Part shown: one piece after another, positions 1 to 5,198 of the stretch
How the letters are laid out: the number at the start of each line of letters is the position of its first letter
Numbering within the stretch: the stretch's first letter is position 1
NCBI GenBank assembly: GCA_945900935.1
Contig: CAMDKT010000437.1
Coordinates: 1-5,431, forward strand
Length of the DNA: 5,431 bases
Direction of reading: 5' to 3'
Source: Candidatus Sulfopaludibacter sp. SbA3
Lineage (GTDB): Bacteria > Acidobacteriota > Terriglobia > Bryobacterales > Bryobacteraceae
Translations under genes and position numbers: made by a program
The notes under the pieces: model-generated
Told to the model about the DNA's origin: nothing
The model's input: only the letters and a program-made list of their open reading frames with translations
Database searches by the model: none

Positions 1-111
1 ACCGTCGCCCGGACCTGCGTCATGCAGAAACGCAACGCGCTGGAGTTCCTCGCTGACTCCATCAGCCACCATCGTGCCGCTCAGCCTTTTCTTTCGCTAC
101 TCCAGCGATAG
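1..111 (+). CDS. IS66-family transposase, C-terminal fragment (5' end outside window)
   Basis: Frame 1 is open from the window edge to a TAG at 109-111 and gives 36 residues. The stretch TCVMQKRNALEFLADSI, then SHHRAAQPFLSLL, matches the pattern seen at the extreme C-terminus of IS66 (TnpC) transposases: an R/T-C-x-x-Q-x-R-N-x-L-E-F-L segment, then H-R-x-x-Q-P-x-x-S-L-L. The stop lies immediately before the terminal repeat, as expected for IS66 elements, where tnpC runs almost to the right end. The catalytic DDE residues would be upstream, outside the window, so activity cannot be assessed. The gene converges on the gltX operon. It is cut by the window boundary; there is no evidence that it is truncated in the genome. 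Confidence 0.7.
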   Translation, partial: TVARTCVMQKRNALEFLADSISHHRAAQPFLSLLQR

Positions 112-127
112 GGGGCTGAACGGTTAC
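111..127. repeat. IS66 right terminal inverted repeat (candidate)
   Basis: Read inward from 127 on the minus strand the sequence is GTAACCGTTCAGCCCCC. The GTAA-C-CG start resembles the IS66-family tip GTAAGCG. Only one end is visible, so the inverted-repeat relationship itself cannot be confirmed here. Confidence 0.6.
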
Positions 128-135
128 CTTTTTCT
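128..135. repeat. Candidate 8-bp target-site duplication (CTTTTTCT)
   Basis: IS66-family elements usually generate 8-bp direct repeats. The 8 bases abutting the inferred tip are CTTTTTCT. The partner copy would lie at the other IS end, outside the window, so this is a prediction from position only. Confidence 0.35.
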
Positions 136-216
136 GTTCTACCGCCGCCAGCAGTTGACCATCGCGAGCCACCGCCGCGGCCGCATTTCGCCCCAATCCG
201 CCCAACCCCAGAATGA

Positions 217-1644
217 TCATCGAGCCACCGCCCGCAGCCTCGCAATCGCCCTCTCCCGCCCTACCGCCGTGAACAAATGGAAGGCCGATGGCCCCACCGC
301 CTGCCCCGTCAACGCCGCGCGCGATCCGTTAATCAACACCCCCGCCTTCACGCCCCGCTCCGTCGCCAACGCCCGCAAATGCGCCTCCACAACAGCTTCA
401 CCGAACTCCGGATCTCCCGCCAACCGCTCCGCCAGTTCAGCCAACAACTCTCGCGCCCCCGCCACATCCAGCTTCTCCATCGCCGCCGGCTCAATCGAAA
501 AATCGTCCGAGAAATACGGCCGGCCCTTCACGCCAAAATCCAGCAGCGTCGTATACCGCGCTCGGATCAAATCCACCACGCTCGCAAAGTGCGCCACGTC
601 CTCGGGAATCGTCAACCCCGCGGCCTGCAAGACAGCCGTCACGCCAGGCAAAATCTCCGCCACCGGCAGTGACCGCAAATGCTGCGAGTTCAACCACAGC
701 GCCTTCGGGTCAATCGGATCCTCCTCCGAAAAATTCACCACCGAGTTCGACCGGTTGATTCCCTCAAAACGAAAAACGCCGATAATTTCATCCCGCGTCA
801 TCTGTTCGCGATTATCCTTGGGCGACCATCCCAGCAAACACAAAAAGTTCACGTAGCTGTGCGGCAGGAAACCCGCGTCGCGATACGTCGTCACGCTCAC
901 CACCGGCCCATGCTTGCGCTTGGAAAGCTTCGCGCCATCGGGCGCAATCAACAATGGCAGATGCGCGAACTGCGGAACCGCCGCCCCCATCGCCTCAAAA
1001 ATCAACACATGTTTGAACGTGTTCGTCAGGTGATCCTGCCCGCGGATAATATGGCTGATCCGCAAATCGGCGTCATCGGCGCACGACGCCAAATGGTACG
1101 TCGGCATCCCGTTGGACCGCAACAGCGCAAAGTCCTCAATATCGTCGCAGCTCTTCGCCTGCTCCCCGTAAACGCTGTCGCTAAACGTCACCGCTCGCCC
1201 GGTCTCCCTTGGCACAAGGTACCGGATGACGAACGGCTCCCCCGCCCCCGCGCGCCGGTCCGATTCTTCCTTCGGCATCTCCCGCTGCCCCGGATTCCCG
1301 CTCCATGCCTGCCCGTCATGGACCTTCTCTTCTAATGAAGTATCCGCCGGCGTAAAGTCCCTGTAGGCCAATCCCTTTTCCAAAATCAAATTCGCCGCCG
1401 CCCGATGGAGTTCCACCCGGTCCGACTGCCGGTAGAACTCATCCCAGCTCAAGTCCAGCCACCGCAGGCCGTCGAAAATCGAATCAATCGACGCCTGCGT
1501 ATTGCGTTCCACATCGGTGTCGTCCAGGCGCAGGATCATCGTACCGCCGTTTCGGCGCGCATACAGCCAGTTAAAAATGAACGTCCGGGCGGAACCGATG
1601 TGCAGGTAGCCGGTGGGAGAGGGAGCAAAACGTACGCGAAGCAT
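217..1644 (-). CDS. gltX: Glutamyl-tRNA synthetase
   Basis: Class I aminoacyl-tRNA synthetase, cytosolic, that charges tRNA-Glu with glutamate using ATP. The 475-residue product is the normal bacterial length. The Rossmann catalytic core begins at once with RFAPSPTGYLHIGSART, where HIGS (15-18) is the HIGH signature. The LRLDDTD segment lies at 38-44, GQDHLTNTFKH at 202-212, and the KMSKS-type loop is KLSKR at 239-243 within DGAKLSKRKHG. The segment around 265-275 (NFLCLLGWSPK) and the helical anticodon-binding C-terminus follow. The Cys-rich zinc site of the E. coli enzyme is absent: the equivalent stretch near 94-100 reads YRDFTPA without cysteines, as in other zinc-free GluRS. It starts 6 bp after the rsmA stop without a strong ribosome site, so translation is probably coupled. 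The terminal TGA overlaps the next gene's ATG. Confidence 0.97.
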   Translation of the reverse strand: MLRVRFAPSPTGYLHIGSARTFIFNWLYARRNGGTMILRLDDTDVERNTQASIDSIFDGLRWLDLSWDEFYRQSDRVELHRAAANLILEKGLAYRDFTPADTSLEEKVHDGQAWSGNPGQREMPKEESDRRAGAGEPFVIRYLVPRETGRAVTFSDSVYGEQAKSCDDIEDFALLRSNGMPTYHLASCADDADLRISHIIRGQDHLTNTFKHVLIFEAMGAAVPQFAHLPLLIAPDGAKLSKRKHGPVVSVTTYRDAGFLPHSYVNFLCLLGWSPKDNREQMTRDEIIGVFRFEGINRSNSVVNFSEEDPIDPKALWLNSQHLRSLPVAEILPGVTAVLQAAGLTIPEDVAHFASVVDLIRARYTTLLDFGVKGRPYFSDDFSIEPAAMEKLDVAGARELLAELAERLAGDPEFGEAVVEAHLRALATERGVKAGVLINGSRAALTGQAVGPSAFHLFTAVGRERAIARLRAVAR

Positions 1645-1650
1645 TCAATT

Positions 1651-2391
1651 CTAGGATAACTTGTGCCAAAGCGCCCGCAGCTCTTCTATATTCATTTGCT
1701 CCGCGCGCAGCGTGCGTTCGGCCATGTGTTCCCAATCGGCCATGGGATAAATACCGTTCAAATTGTTCCGCAAATTCTTTCGCTTCTGACGGAACGCATG
1801 TCCGGCAAACTTCAGAAACGCATCCAGATCGGTGGGCACTTCCGGCCGGCTCGTCAGCAGGATTACCGAGGAATCCACTCTTGGCGCCGGACGGAATGAC
1901 TCCGGCGGGACGTGCGCAACATGCGCGGCCTCCGCCCAGCTCTGCGTGACGACGGTCAAGTAGCCATAATCCCGCGTCTTCGGCTTGGCGATCACGCGGT
2001 CGGCGACTTCTTTCTGCATCAGCAGCGTGGCCGTCCGGATCGCCAATCGCGCTTTTCGGATCCGATCCAGAATCGGCGAAGTAATGTAATACGGCAGGTT
2101 GCCGGCCAGTGCCGCCGGGCCCCATTGCGCCAGATCGACGCCGAGCACGTCGGCCTGATGAATGGTCAACTTCGGATGCGCCGGAAATCGCCGTTCCAAG
2201 TGGACTACCATCAGCGGGTCCAACTCAATCGCATGGACGTGCGCGCCCGATGCCAGCAGAAACTCAGTGAGCGCGCCCTGTCCAGGGCCGATTTCCACAA
2301 TCGTTTCCGGCGAATTTGCCACAACGCTCGCCGCGATCTGCTCCAGAATCGGGCGGCTGGCGAGAAAATGCTGGCCTAGACGTCGTCCCAG
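1651..2391 (-). CDS. rsmA: 16S rRNA (adenine1518-N6/adenine1519-N6) dimethyltransferase RsmA, apparent CTG start
   Basis: SAM-dependent enzyme that dimethylates two adjacent adenines in the 3' terminal helix 45 of 16S rRNA during small-subunit maturation (KsgA). Motifs, counting the CTG as residue 1: LGQHFL at 5-10, SAM-binding EIGPGQG at 33-39, acidic E56, D81 at the adenine-binding position, catalytic NLPY at 98-101, QKEV, and the family segment FRPAPRVDSSV, then the C-terminal FRQKRKNLRNNL. The first ATG/GTG-type codon in frame is GTG at 2322, which would delete the conserved LGQHFL segment. The only upstream candidate after the in-frame TAA (2397-2395) is CTG at 2391-2389. It gives M-GRRLGQHFL, the usual start of the family, and has AAAAGG 7 nt upstream. 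The product is then 246 residues, slightly short of the 273 in E. coli. It lies 3 bp after the anti-sigma gene and 6 bp before gltX. Confidence 0.93.
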   Translation of the reverse strand: MGRRLGQHFLASRPILEQIAASVVANSPETIVEIGPGQGALTEFLLASGAHVHAIELDPLMVVHLERRFPAHPKLTIHQADVLGVDLAQWGPAALAGNLPYYITSPILDRIRKARLAIRTATLLMQKEVADRVIAKPKTRDYGYLTVVTQSWAEAAHVAHVPPESFRPAPRVDSSVILLTSRPEVPTDLDAFLKFAGHAFRQKRKNLRNNLNGIYPMADWEHMAERTLRAEQMNIEELRALWHKLS

Positions 2392-2394
2392 AGT

Positions 2395-3102
2395 TTAACC
2401 TTTTACCTCAATATGACTGCGCCGGAGCGTAATGCGAATCGTGTCCGATGCCGGTTGGCCGAAGAAACTCGCCGGCCGGAAGGTCATGAACAACAGGCTG
2501 TTTTCCACCGCCTTGCGCATCTGCGGATTCGTTAACAGATGGCCCGCGTCTCCCGCCGGCACAGCGTAGTCAATCACTCGCCCGTTCCCATCGACGCGCA
2601 CGTCCAGAGTCACGTTGTCGAAATTGCCGCCAAACGGCGATAGGCCGTACACTTCCGCCGCCTGATACCAGGCCGTCGGCACATCGGCCGTTGCCGGGCC
2701 CTGCAGTGCCAAGCTCGGCATCAGCGCGGCAAACAGGAAGCAAGCCGAGACCAACCCGCCCGCCGTCGGAATCGCCAGCGGACGAAGCAGGTTGTTCAAA
2801 CTCACTCTCGCCTTCTCGTTCCAAATCTCCATCCGGGTCGCTAAATTGACCCGGGCACTGCGCCGCACCAGTTCTTTGGATGCGATCACGCGCAGATTTA
2901 CCGCCAGATTCACCGGTACGTTTCGAACCGGCAATCCCCGTAAAGCGCGCCGCTGATGATGCGAACGCAACGCAAAATCCGAACATTTCGCGCATTGGGA
3001 TTGATGGGCAGCGAGTAATTCGCGGAACGCCGCGTCGACGCGCACATCGGAGAGGTCTTCGCACCAGTATGCGAACGTCAGGCAATCTACGGGCCGAATC
3101 AT
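2395..3102 (-). CDS. Membrane zinc-finger anti-sigma factor with TonB-C-like periplasmic domain
   Basis: Predicted partner of the adjacent ECF sigma factor: it holds the sigma factor at the inner membrane and releases it on an envelope signal. The 235-residue product has three parts. The cytosolic N-terminus carries H33-x3-C37-x2-C40 (HQSQCAKC), the zinc-binding anti-sigma (zf-HC2/ZAS) signature, with C7 or C14 available as fourth ligand. One hydrophobic segment lies at about 109-133. The outer region, about 150-230, contains VTLDVRVDGNGRVIDYAVPAG, then a helix and the strand FRPASFFGQPASDTIRITL, a layout like the TonB C-terminal domain. No signal peptide precedes the zinc finger, so the N-terminus faces the cytosol. 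ATG overlaps the sigma TGA as ATGA and has a strong AGGAGG 6 nt upstream. The zinc-finger and TM calls are good; the TonB-C similarity is from pattern only. Confidence 0.82.
   Translation of the reverse strand: MIRPVDCLTFAYWCEDLSDVRVDAAFRELLAAHQSQCAKCSDFALRSHHQRRALRGLPVRNVPVNLAVNLRVIASKELVRRSARVNLATRMEIWNEKARVSLNNLLRPLAIPTAGGLVSACFLFAALMPSLALQGPATADVPTAWYQAAEVYGLSPFGGNFDNVTLDVRVDGNGRVIDYAVPAGDAGHLLTNPQMRKAVENSLLFMTFRPASFFGQPASDTIRITLRRSHIEVKG
2399..2404 (-). promoter_or_regulatory. Ribosome binding site supporting the rsmA CTG start
   Basis: AAAAGG on the minus strand lies inside the last codons of the anti-sigma gene and ends 7 nt before the CTG at 2391. A GAGG slightly further upstream (2409-2406) is 14 nt away. 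This spacing is the main nucleotide evidence for the non-ATG start. Confidence 0.5.
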
Positions 3103-3785
3103 TTTACGCCTCCTGGAACGAGCCCCATACCGCCGCCAGCCAGCTGGGGGTCCATCTGCGCTGCCAGAACACGTCGAAGCGATTCACGGCCACGCAGGAT
3201 ACGCGACTTCACGGTTCCCAGGGAGATCTGTAGCACGTCGGCGATCTCCTCGTAACTAAGATCGTCAAGATCGCGGAGGATGACAACGGTGCGGAAATCA
3301 GCATTGATTTCGCGTAGTGACGATTCGATGAGCTGGTGCCGCTCTTCATTCAGGGCGAGCTCGTACGGATCGCGAGCTGGGTCCGCAATCGAGTCCAGCC
3401 AGGGGCGCGAAGCCTGGTCGTCGTCATCGAGGCCCACTTCCTGCCGCCGGTGCCGACTGAACCACCGCCGCTGATTATAGGCTTCGTTCACAGCGATTCG
3501 GTAGATCCATGTCTTCAGCGTGCTTTGCCCGCGAAAGCGGTCAATCGAGCGAAACACTTTCAGAAACACTTCCTGGACGACATCGGCGGCATCCGCCGGG
3601 TCGTTGACTAGCCGGTAGCAGAGGTTGTAGATGGGCTGCTGAAAGCGCGCGATCAGCGTTTCGTACGCTTCTTGGTCGCAAGATTGCAGCCGTTCCACCA
3701 GACGCGCATCGAGTGAGCCTGTCGCGGCCAGGCTGTCTACCGGGTGGTTTTCGTCCAACTGCACTGTAATGAGCGTTTCTGCCAT
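3099..3785 (-). CDS. ECF-family RNA polymerase sigma factor (RpoE-like)
   Basis: Extracytoplasmic-function sigma factor of 228 residues that redirects RNA polymerase to its own promoter class. Region 2 spans about 39-108: EAYETLIARFQQPIYNLCYR, then DAADVVQEVFLKVFRSIDRF, then STLKTWIYRIAVNEAYNQRR. This includes the -10 recognition and core-binding helices. An acidic linker (DDDD at 120-123) follows. Region 4 spans about 150-207, with the helix-turn-helix YEEIADVLQISLGTVKSRIL recognising the -35. I chose ATG 3785 because GGGG lies 9 nt upstream. ATG 3794, three codons earlier, would place that GGGG directly against the start. The frame stays open far upstream to 4076 but reads through intergenic DNA. 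First gene of the cluster, overlapping its anti-sigma by 4 bp. A matching promoter upstream suggests autoregulation. Confidence 0.93.
   Translation of the reverse strand: MAETLITVQLDENHPVDSLAATGSLDARLVERLQSCDQEAYETLIARFQQPIYNLCYRLVNDPADAADVVQEVFLKVFRSIDRFRGQSTLKTWIYRIAVNEAYNQRRWFSRHRRQEVGLDDDDQASRPWLDSIADPARDPYELALNEERHQLIESSLREINADFRTVVILRDLDDLSYEEIADVLQISLGTVKSRILRGRESLRRVLAAQMDPQLAGGGMGLVPGGVK
3109..3114 (-). promoter_or_regulatory. Strong Shine-Dalgarno AGGAGG of the anti-sigma gene
   Basis: AGGAGG on the minus strand lies 6 nt before the ATG at 3102, within the final sigma-factor codons. It is the strongest ribosome site in the window. It implies that the anti-sigma is translated efficiently as well as being coupled to the sigma gene by the ATGA overlap. 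Confidence 0.75.
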
Positions 3786-3846
3786 TGTGCGCATCCCCGT
3801 TAATGATCTCACGCTGGAACGGCTCGCGTATTGATCTGTTGCATTG

Positions 3847-3871
3847 GACGCCGCGCGGAAGAAAAAGTTCC
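3847..3871 (-). promoter_or_regulatory. Predicted autoregulatory ECF promoter (GGAAC-N16-CGTC)
   Basis: On the minus strand GGAAC (3871-3867, continuing CTTTTT-like as GGAACTTTTT) is followed after 16 nt by CGTC (3850-3847). This is the two-box architecture typical of ECF promoters: GGAAC at -35 and a C/GTC-type -10 at about 16-17 nt. Transcription would start near 3840 and leave a leader of about 55 nt before the sigma ATG at 3785. Position directly upstream of an ECF gene fits the usual positive autoregulation, and the transcript would run into the anti-sigma, rsmA and gltX genes. No start-site data are available. Confidence 0.6.
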
Positions 3872-3884
3872 CGGCCCCGAAATA

Positions 3885-3904
3885 GGGACAGTAACCCCTG
3901 TCCC
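3885..3904. repeat. REP-like extragenic palindrome (GGGACAG-N6-CTGTCCC)
   Basis: A perfect 7-bp inverted repeat, GGGACAG and CTGTCCC, flanks TAACCC. The core resembles the GGGGACAGTNACCCCTGTCCCC-type palindromes scattered between genes in Acidobacteria and some other phyla, often linked to Y1/RAYT transposases. It lies 13 bp upstream of the predicted ECF -35 box, between divergent genes. It could also serve as an operator. Copy number in the genome would decide. Confidence 0.55.
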
Positions 3905-3946
3905 CGGCTTTATCCGTAGGGAAACTCCCGGAACCAGCGCCTTTTT

Positions 3947-3958
3947 TGAACACGTTCA
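3947..3958. repeat. Small palindrome TGAAC-AC-GTTCA
   Basis: Five-base arms TGAAC and GTTCA are exact inverted repeats around a 2-bp centre in the divergent intergenic region. The size and symmetry would suit a dimeric DNA-binding regulator, but a match this short can arise by chance. Confidence 0.25.
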
Positions 3959-3962
3959 TCGC

Positions 3963-3986
3963 TTGCCAGGTGTAGTTCCCTGGCAA
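3963..3986. promoter_or_regulatory. Perfect 8-bp inverted repeat TTGCCAGG-N8-CCTGGCAA (operator or hairpin candidate)
   Basis: Arms 3963-3970 and 3979-3986 are exact reverse complements separated by TGTAGTTC. The repeat ends 21 bp before the histidine kinase ATG. On the plus strand it is followed by A residues rather than T, and on the minus strand the T-run precedes the stem, so it does not look like an intrinsic terminator in either direction. An operator for the divergent promoters, or an mRNA hairpin if transcription starts upstream, fits better. Confidence 0.4.
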
Positions 3987-3993
3987 AAACGCC

Positions 3994-3999
3994 GATAAT
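3994..3999 (+). promoter_or_regulatory. Possible -10 box (GATAAT) for the histidine kinase
   Basis: GATAAT is one base off TATAAT and ends 8 bp before the ATG at 4008. No good -35 lies 16-18 bp upstream. If used, the transcript would begin within a base or two of the start codon. That would agree with the lack of a spaced Shine-Dalgarno, the only candidate being AGG touching the ATG. Confidence 0.25.
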
Positions 4000-4007
4000 A
4001 GACCAGG

Positions 4008-5198
4008 ATGAGTTCCATCGACGCTTCGCGGCCTGAACGCGCCCCGGTCCCCCCCGGCGTCGCATTGGTTCCCCATTGGCGGTTCTCGCTGGCCATGTTC
4101 CGGCTCATGCTAGGCGTGTTTTGCTCCGTGCTCGCCTTCGGCGCCAGCGGCGCTTCGGCCCGCAACAGCTTCGGCCTCTGGATCGTTTATACGCTCTACG
4201 CTTTCGCCGCCGTGCGCGGTTACAGCCTCGAACGCCGCGGCTACATGCTGCTCAGTCTGCTCGTCGACACTGTTTTTTTCCTCATTTGCGCCGCGCTTCC
4301 CCTTCACTACAACACCGGCATCAGTTCGCTTTTCTATCTATTCATCCTTATGTCGGCGGCGTTGCTGCATACTCCACGGGAAATTTTCGCAGTCGTTCTC
4401 GGAACAACGCTGTTCCTCGTGCTTGCCGGGCCCATTGAAAACGTCGTGCTCTCGCCCGGCGTCCTGCTCTCCGGAACCGCCGTGACGGTCATGGCACTCC
4501 AACGCCAGGCGCTCCAGGATCGCCTCCGCGCCGCGGCCCGCCAGTCCATGATGTTCCGCTCGGAAGCCGAACACGCCCGCGAGGCCGAGCGCCAGCGCAT
4601 CGCCCACGATTTTCACGACGGCCCCCTCCAGTGCTTCGTCGGCTTTCAAATGCGCCTCCAAGTCCTTCGAAAAATGATGGATCGGGACGCCGGGAAGGCC
4701 ATACTTGAACTCGAGGAACTCCAGCAAATGGTGCGCGATCAAGGCGAGGAAATTGGCCAATTCGTTCGTAGCATGCGTCCGGCGGAGATTGACGGTGCCG
4801 GCCTCGTTCCCTCCATCAAGAAATTGGTGGAACGTTTTGAACGGGATTCCGGTATTATCTGCACTTTCGTCGGAAGCAATACTCGCGTCACTCCAAAGGC
4901 CGATGCCGCCACCGAAATTCTCCAAATTGTTCGTGAGGGCCTTCACAATGTCCAAAAGCACGCGCAGGCCAAAAATGTCACCGTCGGCGTCGGTCGCGAC
5001 GAAGACACGTTCGAACTCTCGCTCGAAGATGACGGAAAAGGCTTCGCCTTTGCCGGCACCTACTCACTTGATGAATTGGACCTGCTGAAACGCGGCCCTA
5101 TCACCATCCGCAGCCGCGTCCGCAATCTGCGCGGCGAGATGCTACTCGACTCCGAACCCGGCCGCCGCGCGACATTGAAAATCCGTATCCCGATCTAG
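4008..5198 (+). CDS. Membrane sensor histidine kinase, NarL/DesK-type (HisKA_3 + HATPase_c)
   Basis: Inner-membrane sensor kinase of 396 residues expected to autophosphorylate and pass phosphate to a LuxR/NarL-type response regulator. Six hydrophobic segments lie at about 27-46, 54-70, 79-98, 105-120, 126-145 and 148-164, with very short loops; there is no large periplasmic domain, so sensing is probably within or at the membrane. A charged coiled-coil-like linker (about 165-195) leads to the HisKA_3 motif ERQRIAHDFHDGPLQ, with H203 of HDGPLQ the likely phosphoacceptor. The HATPase domain shows the N box at 310-318 (EGLHNVQKH, N314) and the G1 box DDGKGF at 341-346, ending RATLKIRIPI. An in-frame TAG at 3999-4001 limits the start, so ATG 4008 is the first possible. 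M30 is an alternative that would clip TM1. Divergent from the ECF operon. No response regulator follows in the window. Confidence 0.93.
   Translation: MSSIDASRPERAPVPPGVALVPHWRFSLAMFRLMLGVFCSVLAFGASGASARNSFGLWIVYTLYAFAAVRGYSLERRGYMLLSLLVDTVFFLICAALPLHYNTGISSLFYLFILMSAALLHTPREIFAVVLGTTLFLVLAGPIENVVLSPGVLLSGTAVTVMALQRQALQDRLRAAARQSMMFRSEAEHAREAERQRIAHDFHDGPLQCFVGFQMRLQVLRKMMDRDAGKAILELEELQQMVRDQGEEIGQFVRSMRPAEIDGAGLVPSIKKLVERFERDSGIICTFVGSNTRVTPKADAATEILQIVREGLHNVQKHAQAKNVTVGVGRDEDTFELSLEDDGKGFAFAGTYSLDELDLLKRGPITIRSRVRNLRGEMLLDSEPGRRATLKIRIPI

Larger units (their letters stand above)
1..127 (+). mobile_element. Right end of an IS66-family insertion sequence
   Basis: The first 111 bases read as the C-terminus of an IS66-type transposase. 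The bases that follow, ending CTGAACGGTTAC at 127, read inward from the tip as GTAACCGTTCAG. IS66-family terminal repeats characteristically begin GTAAGCG or a close variant. Past 127 the minus-strand frame becomes the start of an unrelated gene fused to gltX by a 4-bp stop/start overlap, which places the element/chromosome junction at 127/128. The rest of the element lies left of the window, so its other end, accessory ORFs and completeness cannot be judged. Family assignment rests on recalled C-terminal and TIR patterns, not a search. Confidence 0.72.
62..220 (-). pseudogene. Carbamoyltransferase-like gene truncated by the IS66 element (N-terminal 31 codons native)
   Basis: The ATG at 220-218 overlaps the gltX TGA (219-217) as ATGA, a classic coupled start. 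The native codons run to 128 and encode MIILGLGGLGRNAAAAVARD followed by GQLLAAVEQKK. This resembles the first strand-turn-strand of NodU/CmcH/TobZ-type O-carbamoyltransferases (ASKHA fold), which start I-L-G-(I/L)-x-x-x-x-x-(D/N)-A-A-x-x-(L/V)-x-x-D-G-x-L-x-A-A-x-E-(E/Q). At codon 32 the frame passes into the IS66 tip and reads 21 foreign residues to a TGA at 64-62, giving a 52-residue chimera that cannot be functional. The rest of the gene may persist beyond the other IS end. The family call is moderate because only 31 residues remain; another ASKHA-fold ATPase is possible. The truncation itself is well supported. Confidence 0.6.

Noticed and set aside
74..856. Long plus-strand open frame of 260 codons opposite gltX
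   Set aside because: It is antisense to a clear GluRS gene, has a compositionally biased Pro/Ser/Arg-rich product with no family pattern, and crosses the IS66 junction.
3930..3954. GGAAC on the plus strand as an ECF promoter for the histidine kinase
   Set aside because: No CGTC-type -10 occurs at 16-17 nt. The nearest is CGTT at 18 nt, so the match is poor.
3955..3980. Second GGGAAC on the minus strand as another promoter for the sigma operon
   Set aside because: At 16-17 nt downstream the sequence is TGAA/GAAC, not a recognisable -10, and the GGGAAC overlaps the inverted repeat.
3963..3989. Intrinsic terminator from the TTGCCAGG/CCTGGCAA stem
   Set aside because: On the plus strand the stem is followed by A residues. 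On the minus strand the T-run comes before the stem. Neither orientation gives stem then U-tract.
3786..4076. Upstream 5' extension of the sigma-factor frame to 325 residues
   Set aside because: The extra residues cover the REP-like palindrome, the promoter and the start of the divergent kinase. Sigma-like sequence and a spaced Shine-Dalgarno support ATG 3785.
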